Part shown: positions 36,081 through 47,678 of the stretch, piece after piece
Position numbering within the stretch: position 1 is the first letter of the stretch
Layout of the letters: every line of letters starts with the position of its first letter
Assembly: GCF_021155765.1 (NCBI RefSeq)
Contig: NC_060113.1
Coordinates: 5,471,001-5,535,000, forward strand
DNA length: 64,000 nucleotides
Source: Diprion similis
Taxonomy: Eukaryota; Arthropoda; Insecta; Hymenoptera; Diprionidae
Reading direction: 5' to 3'
The notes under the pieces: model-generated
The model's database searches: none
Seen by the model: the letters and a program-made list of their open reading frames with translations, nothing else
Told to the model about the DNA's origin: nothing
Program-made: the position numbers and the translations under genes

Positions 36081-38116
36081 ATGGCTAGCAAAAAGATCAT
36101 CTGTTTGTTCGATGTTGATGGAACGCTGACTACTCCGCGTCAGGTATGAGTACTTTCCATTATTAGTGTATTTAGCAAACGTGCTGAGCATATTCAGTAG
36201 AGAAAGACTGAGGAATTCCAGTTACATTACAGAAAATAATATAAGTCAAATGTTCAGGTGACTGTAAGTTAGAGAAAGCTGGTGAAATTTTTTAACTACA
36301 AAAAGTACTTCACAGTCTTGAAACTGCATTCTATTCAAATGCTTTTTTGTCAGAAATACTAAAATCCAAGTATTCAAAAGATCGAATTCAGAATTCCATT
36401 TCTGATGGTTTGTCTTCAATGATTTCATCATCTTTGGTGACGTAGAAAAATCGAGAATCATTCATTTTCTGCTTAGGCAATGAAATTGAAAATTATTAGC
36501 CAATGTGCTATCCGATATTAAATCACGAAAATTTATATCAATTTTTTTTTCATATATGTTGGTACGTAAATTCAGCAATCGAATTGTTTTGGACAATGCA
36601 TATAAGTCTTGCAATTTTTACATTTTATCAGCAATAGCTCAGATTGCTATGAACACTGGTAATCGACGTTCTCCTTCTATCGCTGATTGTCGAATCGATA
36701 AAAAAAAGTGGTTTAAGAGCCAATACTACAAATAGTCCATGAGCCAAATCTTTTGTCCTTTTCTCTATTTGTCTGAGTTGCCTTCTTTGTAATGGTTGAA
36801 TGCCACACCGTTTTTCGCAGGTTGTTGAACCAGATATGGAAAAGTTTTTGCTGCAAACAGTGAGGAAAGAGTTTGATATTGGCCTTGTTGGTGGTTCTGA
36901 TCTGGTGAAAATTTCAGAGCAGATGGGAGGAAGTGACCTCTTGAATAATTTCAAATATGTGTTTGCTGAGAATGGGCTGATTGCCTACCGTGATGGAAAG
37001 CAGATCGCTACTGAGGTAAATGAAAGAGAGTTGAAAGTTGACAAACAAGATGATCAATAACTTCTAATGATGTGTACTTGCAATTTAGATGAACAGTTAT
37101 TTCGTTACCTCTTTTTTTACAGACAATCTTAGATGTGCTTGGGGAAGATCAATTACAGGAGTTATTAAATTTCTGTCTACGATATATTGCAGACCTCAAA
37201 ATACCAGTCAAACGTGGTACTTTCATAGAGTTTCGGTCTGGCTTGATAAACGTCTCACCTATAGGCCGGAACTGCAGCAGAGATGAGCGCAACGCGTTCA
37301 ATGAATATGATAAAGAAAATCTAATTCGACCGAAATTTGTTCAAGCTTTGAAAAAAGAGTTTGCTCACTTGCCGCTGACCTTTAGTATAGGTACTTATCC
37401 TTATTTTTAGATTTTTTTTTGTTTGTAGCATTCACAACTTGTTACGTATTTAAAAACATGGAAGAGTCAAGATTGTACTGATATTGATTTTGATTGAAAA
37501 ACAGGAATAACGAATTTACTAATTTGAAAAAAATTATTTTTTCTAACAAAGCAAGCTGTCGTGAAATGGAATCATACAAATTTACTAGATTTTTAACAAT
37601 TATAAAGATTTCAAACCGGGAATCGATACATAAGCGTTGGTTTAAGATTTTATTATTTCTTTTCTCTTTTGTTATTTCAATTTAAAAGGCAATTGTCCTA
37701 GCTTACGAATACAAAAATATGATAAATTCTTAATGTTGTACCATCTCCCCATCGTCTTGACCAAAACATTTTGAGTGAATCCAGTTCCTCCTAATCATGA
37801 GAAAATATAAATAGTAAAGCGTGAACTACTGAGAAAATTTTTTCCTTTAGGTGGCCAGATATCTATAGATATTTTTCCAAATGGTTGGGATAAGACTTAC
37901 TGTTTGAAGTACATTGAGGGATATGAGGAGATTCATTTCTTCGGCGACAAAACTGAAGCAGGTGGCAACGACCATGAAATTTATGAGAGTGATCTTACAA
38001 TTGGTCATCGAGTCACCAGTCCTGATGACACCGTCAGGCAGGTTAAGATCTTGATGGCTCTTGCGAAGGAAAAACAGTCCAAGGGGCAGCTTCCTGTTCC
38101 AATGCAATGTGTTTAA
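36081..38116 (+). CDS. PMM: Phosphomannomutase
   Basis: Four exons (36081-36143, 36821-37015, 37123-37390, 37851-38116) encode 263 residues; human PMM1 and PMM2 have 262 and 246. The enzyme interconverts mannose-6-phosphate and mannose-1-phosphate in the cytosol, feeding GDP-mannose for N-glycosylation and GPI anchors. Exon 1 carries the HAD-type nucleophile motif FDVDGTLT. Exon 2 has [14 protein letters not shown] and YVFAENG. Exon 3 has [22 protein letters not shown] and the [11 protein letters not shown] block. Exon 4 has [19 protein letters not shown] and the metal-binding [17 protein letters not shown]. Intron 1 is 677 bp and intron 3 is 460 bp; neither holds a recognisable element. An AATAAA lies near 38377. 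The closest human match (PMM1 or PMM2) was not resolved. Confidence 0.97.
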
Positions 38117-40258
38117 CGAATTTCAGTCTGAGTGTAATTTTAAATTCCTAGTGGAAGTTGATTTGAACGATATTTGAATATTTCCAGGGCGTAATCGTAA
38201 TGTTTGAAAATATGTACGTATGTAAATATAATGTGATGTAATTTAATCATTTTAAAATAGATATAATAATGTATAACTTTGTTTTGATTCAAATCGACCC
38301 CATTATGCAGTTATGAAGTTTGTAAAATATTTATATATATAATGTACAAAAACTATCAATGAGCTCACGGGTAGAAAATAAAAAATTCGAATTTATTTGG
38401 TAAAAAATTGCAGTACTTTACGAATATTTTGTTTTAAACATACCCTTAGACATTCCTTCTGGATGTTTTCTCTATATACATTACGCTGAAGTGACAAGGA
38501 CGAAAGCATCCGTAACGTGCAAATCCTAGAAATAGAAAAACTCGTTAGTAACAGTCAAAATGGATATATGCTTTAAGCAAATAACTAAAATTTCATATTT
38601 ATACTAACCAATACGAATGAATACTATCGAGTAATTAGGTATACACTTATGATTAATTTCAAATTCTCTTCCAGATTCATTGTTATTGTGGCGAATCACA
38701 CATACTCGCATTGTTGACAAGTATTATAATAAAAAATGCAATCGACAAAGCTAGTTTGCTTATCATTTTCAATCAATTAATTTATTATCATTATCGAACA
38801 GTGTCATTATAGGTATATGTATATTACGTGTAAAAATATGTATGTACAATAAAGTATTTCATTCTTCAGAAAGAATATATGTATATATTATATGTATGTA
38901 TGTATATTTTATATATACTATGATAAGATATAGTATATACGTATATATATACTATATCTTATTACTGCACTCAACACTGCAGTGTCTGGTAATAAAAACT
39001 TTAATCCCTTTCAGGGATGGTTTATACTTTATGTTCAAAAGTAGACAAATTTAACGTGCTCCAACAATAACGTTTTTAATATAATAGATAATCCTAAGAA
39101 CGTATCAAAAAATGCCCCTGTCCCTCATTCCACTATGCTTTCCAAGTTTCGAAACATATAAGCTCCGAAATATGACAAGCTAAATTACTTATTATTTAAT
39201 GAATTATACTTTCTTTGCTCGCGTTAAAATCCTGTTGCTATTGCTCATACAGTGCAAAGAGTCGTGATAATATAACAGTATAAATATTTGCATCAAGTTG
39301 ATAACAATCTGGACAGCATTAACGGTTTTTTTTTACCTCTAATCGCATTATATTTGTGTCTAATATTATCTCAAGTATTTTTCTTGCCTGTAAAGCATTA
39401 CAAAAGAACACTGTTATCATCGCTACATTGAATCATCCCGATAATCAATTGAATGTCACATTCGGACAAATGAAGTTGACCTTTTAGGTACAGGACAAGA
39501 CTGAAATGCAACATTTTTCATTGTTCAACAGGGAAATTTTAAGGCAAGCAAAGATCACAATGCAGAATGAAAAGAAACAAAAAAAACTTAACAAAATATT
39601 AAAAGATAAAATTTAACAATGTATAGAGAGAGAGATAAGAGTTCTCTAAAACTTAGAAACAGATTGCAATAAATCTTGTGATTTTTAAGATTTAAATTAA
39701 AATTGTTATACGTATCCATGAACTTTCAAAAAATTTTCGTTTTTAACATCGTATAAAATATTTCAAGTTATACTTGATATTCATAACAATATATAATAAA
39801 GTATAATAAACTTTGATGTCGGCTGTACTGATTATTATCCAGCCGTTATATATACAATCGGAAGACGCGATAATTTTTTTTTTTTTAACTTGCTCAAACA
39901 AATACGCCCTTATAAATATGAAAAAATCACTGGTAACTGATTACTTCAACCCATATTTGGATTAGACATTTATCTTTCCAATTAAGTAAGCACAAATACC
40001 TGGTATGATTTCGTATCACTGACAGATTGTTTCTGATAACAGAAGTGATTATTCCCTGTTTCGTGGCTTGATTTTGATGCCTTTAATGGCCCGCTAGTGC
40101 TAGGGTTGTAGAACTGAACTTGTGTAAATGAAAAACTGCTATTTCTGGTCATATCTTAATGTAACAAGGGCGTGTAAGCAAACTACCGATAAAAACTCCT
40201 TCTATTATCAGCACTGAGCAAATCTCAGTTTATTAAATGCGTAAAACAATAATCAGAA
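38117..40258. other. Intergenic between convergent PMM and AUH
   Basis: About 2.1 kb of AT-rich DNA with the 3' ends of both genes. It holds a TATA/TATG-rich tract at about 38875-38965 containing a perfect hairpin (listed separately) and a poly-T run near 39872. AATAAA for AUH on the minus strand is at 40229-40234, 25 bp past its stop. No gene is seen. Confidence 0.5.
38923..38962. repeat. Perfect 17-bp inverted repeat (hairpin) in TA-rich tract
   Basis: The left arm ATAAGATATAGTATATA (38923-38939) and its exact reverse complement (38946-38962) flank a 6-nt spacer. The surrounding DNA is TA/TG microsatellite-like, so it may be a by-product of simple-sequence slippage rather than a terminator. 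Confidence 0.8.
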
Positions 40259-42867
40259 TCAGATGCCTTTGTAGACTGGGACACGCTTCGCCTTAAATGC
40301 AGCAAGCCCTTCTAAACGATCTTCCGTTTCCAAAAGCTGGGTATAACACTTCTTCTCTATCTCGAATCCGTCTTCCAGTGGAACTTCAACGCCTTGACTT
40401 ATCGCTACTTTAGCCAACCTAGAATCAAACAAAGTAGATATGAATTAGTCCAGTGAATATAATGATATTTGCTTCGACAATACCAAAGTCAGCGAAACTC
40501 CCCTGTTCTGATTGCTTTTGGTTTTGATAAGATAAGTTTTGCACGGTCGCGTGATCTGGAGAAATAATATGGCAAAATAGGGGCAAGAGATATGAAAGAA
40601 GAGATAAATACACAAATAAACACAAACAAACAAATTTCTTTCTGCTTCCCCTCACGTGCACAAAAGTCTTAAAGCTAATATTACGGAAATGTGAAGCCAA
40701 AATTATGCGACAAGGCAGAAGATAAGCCTTGATGCACAGTTTGAATCTTGTATAATAAATTCTGACCAATCAAACACTGGTTTGGACTAACAACTTTCAG
40801 TTTACCTTTTACTTTTTTTTGTTCCACTGGTTATTGAATGTATTGATAAGTACATAAAACTTGCATAGTCATACTCATAAGATCGTGTAAATGACGTTCA
40901 TAAACAGTAAACAATATCTTTGATTGATTAGACGTCTAATATAATTCTGAATTTGAAAATGTAGGTCGCGGTGAAAAAGTTACAGATAATAAATCCTAAA
41001 CTTTCCATTGCATCAAAATTATGTGTGATGTCAGTTGTACAGTAATATTAAACGGGTAGCAGCTGTGTATATACTGATTACATAACATTATCTCCATGTT
41101 GATTTGCCCTTGAGTAACCTTTTACAAATGTATACATACACGTGAGAGATGGGTATATGCAATAGTTGAGTCCAGAGATATCTGATCAAGCAATATGTGT
41201 ACTTTCATATTTGTCAGTTAGATTCTGTTAATAATAAAAAAAAAAATAAGTCTCCAATTACTATAAAATACAAATAATTCTTCTGAAAAGTGAATAGTTA
41301 AATATGATTGTAGCAGAAATATCATTAGCATATAACTCAACAGATAATGAATATGTTTATTACATGAGTATGGAAATTGACAAGATAAGACAAAACTACA
41401 TTTTCAAAGTGTAATAGGAGATACAGAGTAACAGAAGATCACTGACTACCTTTTTTGCATGTACTCTTTGAAGCTCAGAGCAGCAGTCTTTAAAAACAAG
41501 ACATGCGGGTACTGCTTGCTTCAAGAGGCAAAGGTCAAGCATTTACATGTAAGCACTAACATATAAGTGTGCAACGTGAACAGGCCAGTGATGAGCTTGG
41601 CGAGTAAATGAATGTAGTTAGTTAAGTTTGCATGAATATTATCATGAATCAGCGTTTAACGTGGAATGGAAACATTATAATAGATAGAAATAATGTATAA
41701 TACTTAGCAGCAAATCTTATATACGAAATGGTTTTATTTTTGCTTACTTTGTGCTTGTAATTATTATTATCTAGCCGTAAAGTAGTGACAATTCAAAAGC
41801 AGTGTATGATACAAGAGAGAAAACTTTTGTTTAATTAACTGTAATAATGCAGTAACAAGATAGCACAAGAAAATGCAGTGAATAATTGTAAGCAAAGAGA
41901 TTTAAACAGTAGAGAAAAAATACCTAAAAATTAAAAATATTTTTCATGATTGAAGTGAAATTCTACAACATTTACAGGATTATTACACTGAGTAACATAA
42001 ATTCAAGAATATCTTTAATGTTTCGGTATTTTTAGAACCGTTAAACACCTAGTATTTGCATGAATTTCATTGATCCAAGTACAAATGGACAATCTGAAAA
42101 CTAATCATTAGTTCTTACCTAACACCGATTGGTCCGTTCGGCAGAATTTCCCTGGCAATAGAAAGAGCAGCCTGATAAGCAGCATCTCCATCCATATTCT
42201 GGGGTACGACATGGTTCACAATCCCAATCTGATGGGCCTCTTCTCCGTCAAGAATTTTCCCAGTGAAAATAAGCTCCTTAGCTACGGCAGGGCCGACTAT
42301 CCTTGGAAGTCTCTGTGTTCCCCCAGCACCAGGAATAATGGCCAATTTTGTCTCTACGAGTCCCATTTTTGCCTCGTTAGCCGCTGTTCTAATATCAGAT
42401 GCTAACGCCAGTTCCAGGCCTCCTCCAAGAGCAACACCGTCGATTGCAGATATCACAGGAGTCGGCAAGGACTCGACAGCATTCATGAGCTTTCGTAGCG
42501 AAGTTACGAAGTCCGTTACCTCTTGGGGTTGCATTTGAGCTCTTTCCCTGAGGTCCGCACCAGCGCAAAACACCTTTGGTACCATGCTCCGTATTATCAC
42601 CGCCCTGACGTTGTTGTCCTCTCTAATAGTAGCCAAAGAATCGTAGAATTGGGCGACCAGATTCTTTCCAAAAGCATTCCTGTTATCCGGACGATTTAAT
42701 CCAAGAACAGCGATACCGTTGTCCTTGCCATCGAGGTATTTGATCAATATTTCCCTCGAGTCCTCCTTCGGATTCAATTGCATTTTTGTTGACAATCTTC
42801 GCACAGCGATTACGGCGAAATTGTAGAACGACGGCGCAGCCTTCAGAGTAGATATCAACGCGACCAT
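40259..42867 (-). CDS. AUH: Methylglutaconyl-CoA hydratase, mitochondrial (AUH)
   Basis: Two exons, 42119-42867 and 40259-40418, separated by a 1.7-kb intron, encode 302 residues (human 339). The enzyme hydrates 3-methylglutaconyl-CoA to HMG-CoA in leucine breakdown; the human protein also binds AU-rich RNA. The N-terminal 30 residues are basic and lack acidic residues ([11 protein letters not shown]), as expected for mitochondrial import. Crotonase-family motifs follow: [14 protein letters not shown], the oxyanion-hole block [11 protein letters not shown], and [19 protein letters not shown]. Then come [24 protein letters not shown] with its catalytic glutamate, and GIVNHVVP. Exon 2 supplies the C-terminal helix LAKVAISQG, ending in [17 protein letters not shown]. 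The intron contains only AT-rich DNA; a 114-codon frame running into it from exon 2 is not supported as coding. Confidence 0.96.
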
Positions 42868-43665
42868 GATTCTCGTTGGTATGTTTATGGAAGAGTTAAA
42901 AAACTGATGTCGTAACTCAGGTGTCGAGGTCTTTCGAAACTCAGTTATAATATCGCTCCTCGTGCGTAGCGAGCAACAACAGCAGACTTATTATCAAGCT
43001 GAAGTCGCGGGAGCAACTGACACGACGCGAGGCAGTGCACCGACTAAAAAACGTCTTATTCCCCTTTTTCTTTCCTCTATATATTATTTATTACAGTACA
43101 CGCTGCAGAGACAGAGAAGAAAAATCGCTGGTTATAATATGAATATCAAACAAAGTAAATAAAACTTACACTTCAATACGTACGCGGGATTCTACCGTGC
43201 GATGTTCTTCTGTTCTTCTTTTCTGCTGATCGTTAAATCCTCGTTACAGATATAACGTCGATCGTCTATTTTATCATCTACTGCTACGACGGTGCATGTA
43301 TCCTGATAATGTCTCTTTAAATTCGTCGTAGCTTTGGCTATTGGAAAGTTTTTTTCCCACCAAGTGACAGGTGCCTGCAGTTTCACTCGTTCTAAAATTC
43401 TAAACTCCCACTTCAAATTATCGAATGTGCGCACAGGCACGTATATCACACATAATATATATGTATACGGACGTTGCGCCGATCGTCACTGTTTATTCGT
43501 ACGGTTACCGATTCACCAGACAGAGGCGCTGCTAACTTCAGACCTTCGCCCCACTCGCGCGGCGTAATGACTAGAATGAATTTCAAATATCACGGTCACT
43601 GTTGCCCCGCCGCCTCCCCCCCCCCCCCCTTCGGCTATTCGCCGTGTCGACGGTTTCGATAAGGA

Positions 43666-43880
43666 TGAAGTTAGCAATGTTACTGTAGCGATGCATGTTT
43701 AGGAAAAATGCGATGAAAAATCGTAATTTAGCACCTTCAGGAATGTCTGAAATTTAGTAAACCCTGATAAATAAAATATACTCATATTTGGCAAGGCCGA
43801 CTCCTTGAATTAGTCATTGTAAAATTGCGCAGTAACGATTTTTTCCCTGATGTTTCGTTACGCTAACGTTGCTAACTTCA
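43666..43880. mobile_element. Small MITE-like element with degenerate terminal inverted repeats
   Basis: The left end TGAAGTTAGCAATGTTACTG and the right end, whose complement reads TGAAGTTAGCAACGTTAGCG, are inverted copies. Homology fades inward over about 45 bp (shared GGAAAAA and ATCG blocks). The 215-bp body has no open frame. A similar right end (AACGTTACTAACTTCAG) recurs near 53883-53900 and a short TGCTAACTTCAGAC piece at about 43511, suggesting a dispersed family. No clear target-site duplication was found. Confidence 0.5.
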
Positions 43881-44501
43881 GACTCATGCTTTTGCTGTCT
43901 TCTATAATTCTTCAGAATCTGTAAATATCAACGAAGAAATTTTTCAAGACTCTGGACTATGAAAATACCTGTCATAAGCAATTTGTGTCATGTTTCGTTT
44001 ACTCATTATTGCAATAACCAATATAATAATTATTACAGATGTTCAAGTTGTTCATTTTATTTGAGACCCTAATGTATTGAGTAGCGGGCCAATATAATAG
44101 ATTAAAAATTCCCCACCACTAATGTAAACAACCGGTGTGTCACGGTCTAATAGTCAAAACATGACGTAATTCAGACTAAACAGTTGCAAATTAATGTCAC
44201 ATACGTAAGAACGTAGCACTTGTACTTTGTATAGTCATATTTAACCAACTGTAATATTTACGCGTTATCCGTAACATCGGCAAAACTGAATTATTATTGT
44301 CTTATTACATTTAGTGTATTATTCTACTGATGCTCATGAGTTCACTTTCACTTCATATAAGTTTCTATTAAACTGAATATTAACCTAATCGAGTTGGAAT
44401 TAAGTATCAAATTAAAATATAGTTCTCATATTTCTCTTTTTATTTAATTCGCTTTTACTGATCTTGTAGGTATTGTACAGACATGGAGACAAACAATCAA
44501 A

Positions 44502-44503
44502 TA

Positions 44504-44538
<35 letters not shown>
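44502..44538. repeat. (TA)n microsatellite
   Basis: About 17 to 18 uninterrupted TA dinucleotides, read directly from the sequence. Confidence 0.9.
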
Positions 44539-44541
<3 letters not shown>

Positions 44542-45353
44542 ATGAGTACTCAGTGTAATAAATAACGTAGCAATACTGCCACTTATCAGTTTTTTTAATA
44601 AATAATTCATTATTATAAAACTAATCCGCAGTTGCATTCATCTATGTATAATTTATAACATGAATATAGTACATATCAAAATTGTGATGTACAAAACAAT
44701 TGCTACTTACTACCTGGTACCGCGGTTATTTAAAATAATTTAGTTCTATCTGCCTTCGTTGCCCGCATAATATTCTGCATAATACGCGTGGAACCTGCAC
44801 AACTCTGTGCAATAAAAGATCGATCGATTCAGGGTATTATAAATTTGTTGGAATATAATATAATCACATTCTTGGTTATTAAAGTTGGTTAATTGAAATA
44901 TGGCAGGATAAGTAATGACGATAATCGACAGCGCGTAATTAATAAATACAGCGATGATAATATGATATAAATATAGCATGAACGGCAATAATGATAATGA
45001 TACGGTAAAATATTCTTTAAAACGAGAAGTATTACATTATTGCGATCAGTATTGTATCACGCGGAAATGATAAGTATTATAACTATGATTAATGTCTATA
45101 TCCTTCTGCAAAAATAAAAAAGTCATCTCTACATATGCATTTAAATAGAGGAAAATTATCTTAGTGCAAAGGCTATAAATATAACATCAACTCACACTAT
45201 GACCTTATAACAGTTAGGATCTAGATCGATTCATTACCATACGGCAAAGTCTAATAATTCTCGCTTTCTAGGAAAGTATAATAATATTTATTGTTATGGC
45301 TAGACCTAAGCTAAATCGGGCGACAAATTACTTCCGTAATCGCCGTTTCGACG

Positions 45354-47193
45354 TTAAGCCGCTTGCGCGACTATTGGTGGTGGACGTAGCATAGATTTCG
45401 TAGCGGAAGATAATTTTTGCGACACAACATGAGCAATGTGCGAAGATCTCTTCCACACGAATTCACGGGTACGATCATGGTCATCGGCGCTCTCAATGCG
45501 AACCTGAAATACAAAAGTACAGAATTACGCTCGGCAAACTATTATATTGTCTTCTCCCTCTTTTCCAAAGTCTCGTTGATGATCTTTTTGTCTCAAGCTG
45601 CGCACTGTTGTTGAGCGTTGTGTATCAATAATTTACACTCCAACAACGACGGAGCTGGACGTTATCTTTCGGCGGAATCGACGGACGAGCTTTGTAATGA
45701 AAGGAATAATAATAAACGTATGTTTTCTCTCCCTCCTTCATCTGCTACTTAATCTTATTTGCATTCTTACACGGCCTCCACGCCGCGGACTGCATGTACT
45801 TCCTATAAATAGCAATATAATACGACGCGTCATTGAAATCTTTGTAGATGGCCTCGAGTTGCGTGTTATTAACGATCGGAGTAAATCGATCGAATTCGAA
45901 GGAAGTGTGCATATATTCGGATCGTGCTGACCGGCTCGCCTTGCGATTTCAAAAAATTGCCAACTTTTCGCTCAATGCGCGCCTCCAAGTTGTTAACCGA
46001 ACGTGAACTATCACTTATCGACCGACCGATCGATCGATCGATCGATCGATCGTTCTGTCGGTAAGAAATCGTCGTACCCGCGGCTGGCTTGGCGCATACA
46101 AACATGATGTACAGACCTGTTTTGGCTGCAGAACACGAATCGAATGCAGGGTAGCAGCTCCGCCGTGAAGAACTCGGAGGTTCAACTTTCCCGACATTTC
46201 AGCTGTTGTCGCAGTCGCGCTTCTCAGTTCTTTTTTACCAGATCTTCCAACTTCCCTTTCTACTCTCAGGGTTAAAGGGCCCAGGGAAAATTTCGTTTTT
46301 ACCGTCGTGTGGTCAGTCTTCATGTTCACAGACACGTCGCCGATTCGTTGCAACGATGCTAAACCGTACAAAGTTGCCCTCGCTTTTGCCCTACTGTTGT
46401 TTGCTTTTGTCTGTAAAATCGATAAATAAACATATAATCGAATATTGAAGGAATATATGTACTGATGCACACACGTAAAAAATAAAAATGCGATATACCT
46501 TGTTCTTTTTCGTCGAAGACTTGCGCTTATTCTTCTTCTTATTCGAGTTAGTGGTTGCTCGACTGGACTCCGGACTTTTGGGTGTAGTACTAAGAACGAT
46601 ATTGTTCAATGTGGTTGCTTCAACCTCGGCGGCGTTCCTGCTATCTTCGATCTTGAGAACAGTAACAATGCAGGCTTTGTTAATTATCTGTACTAACGAA
46701 CTGCATCCCGATTAGGGTACAAAAATGGAAAGGCGTTGAATTTTACCTTGACCTGCGAACTTGAGTCTATCAAGTCATTGTTGATGGTTGCAGTCGTGTT
46801 TTTCTCATTCAAATCTGCATTGACCATTGCCGCAGAAGCGCTTTTTTCGGTGAACTTTACACCACTCTTTTGACCCGAGTTTTTGCTCCCTTTCTTTCCT
46901 TTACCTTTGCCTTTTCCCTTTGTCTTCTTCTTGTTCGCTTTTACGCTCGCATTAGGATTCGTCAGTTTGACGGTAACAGGGTTGTAGTTTGTCCGAAGAA
47001 TTTTATTTATTCGACCCAATATATTGTCGACGAAACGGTTATACTTTGCTATGTAAATAGCCGGCACGTGCTTATTCGGCGTCGATGACATCGCGCCTGG
47101 AAATTTTTTCGCCATTATTTTACTCGTTCGTTTCTTCATTGTGTGCAGTGCTTTTGTCAGAGTGAAACGGCGGAATTCGAAATGCCAATTCAT
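45354..47193 (-). CDS. Putative group-7 allergen-like (TULIP fold) protein with lysine-rich insert
   Basis: Four exons on the minus strand (46747-47193, 46499-46651, 46117-46410, 45354-45503) stay in phase 0 and give about 347 residues. Two segments resemble mite group-7 allergens and related insect lipid-binding proteins. The first is an amphipathic helix, KYNRFVDNILGRINKIL, followed by NPVTVKL (compare a VD...DPMKVP-type pattern). The second is LYGLASLQRIGDVSVN followed by HTTVKTKFSLG (compare GL..M.R.GD..V). The C-terminal exon has FVWKRSSHIAHVVSQKL. Between the two segments lies a roughly 150-residue lysine-, serine- and asparagine-rich insert (KGKGKGKGKKG, NKKKNKRKSSTKKNK) not typical of the family. 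No signal peptide is seen. The start at 47193 is uncertain: an acceptor (AATTTCCAG) at 47097 would instead join a missing upstream exon carrying one. The family call is inferred from remembered motifs, not alignment. Confidence 0.55.
46020..46051. repeat. (GATC)n tetranucleotide repeat
   Basis: About seven tandem GATC units preceded by two diverged GACC units. It lies in the intron between the last two exons of the group-7-like gene. Confidence 0.85.
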
Positions 47194-47432
47194 TCTCTGC
47201 CATTCTGAACTTGAAGTACGGAATTGTTCGCGGTAATATAGAAGATGCAATTATACTAATTTCTACGGACTTTAAGAGTTTTTCAACCGTAAGTTGACAA
47301 ATTATAGATTAGATTAGTGTTAAACTAATTCGCAGCCAATTTCGCGACCACGAACAAACTATTATTCGGATAATACTGGTCTGTGTAAACAACTAGAATG
47401 GAATTGTTAAGTTTTACACAAGCTTTGCTAAC
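47194..47432. other. Upstream flank of the group-7-like gene
   Basis: Non-coding. It may contain the promoter or an intron of the preceding minus-strand gene; nothing specific is visible. Confidence 0.4.
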
Positions 47433-47678
47433 TATACCGTGTGTTCATGAGGAAAGTGCGTAACTTATGCGCGTGCGCCAAGTCATTCGAATCTTATTGG
47501 CCAATAGTTACCGCCTGATTGAGCAGCCGATGCAATGCCAATCGCGAGTGTCAGAAAATGTCCCTAGGAGCCCACCGTTAGCTGTGACATTTTCTGACAG
47601 TCGAGATTGGTATTGCATCGGCTGGTCCATCAGGCGTAACTATCGGCCAATAAGATTTCCTCGTGGACACACGGTATA
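47433..47678. mobile_element. 246-bp foldback (MITE-like) element
   Basis: Both ends read TATACCGTGTGT inward, and the arms stay complementary almost to the middle. Shared blocks are GAGGAAA, ATCTTATTGGCC, ATAGTTAC, GCCTGAT, CAGCCGATGCAAT, CCAATC and GTCAGAAAATGTC. The left arm has an additional roughly 35-bp segment (about 47455-47490). Ends in TA suggest TA target duplication (TA before TACCGTG, TA after), as for Tc1/mariner-related MITEs, but the ends are palindromic so this is not decisive. There is no transposase. An open frame across it is a by-product. Confidence 0.75.

Larger units (their letters stand above)
42868..45353. other. Intergenic DNA upstream of AUH
   Basis: The first 700 bp, beyond the AUH start, are relatively GC-rich and should hold its promoter. 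A C-run sits at about 43617-43629. A foldback element lies at 43666-43880 and a (TA)n tract at about 44502-44538. The right end holds the 3' UTR of the next minus-strand gene, with AATAAA at 45287-45292. The frames seen here lack ATG codons or homology, and no gene is supported. Confidence 0.5.

Noticed and set aside
40425-40769. 114-codon minus-strand frame at the AUH intron edge
   Set aside because: It lies in the intron between two well-supported AUH exons and has no similarity to anything recognised.
43192-43449. 85-codon minus-strand frame upstream of AUH
   Set aside because: Starts at GTG, not ATG, and has no recognised motif; more likely promoter-flanking DNA.
46391-46688. Upstream acceptor at 46688 for the second exon of the group-7-like gene
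   Set aside because: It would bring an in-frame TAA; the acceptor at 46651 (GTTCTCAAG) keeps the frame open.
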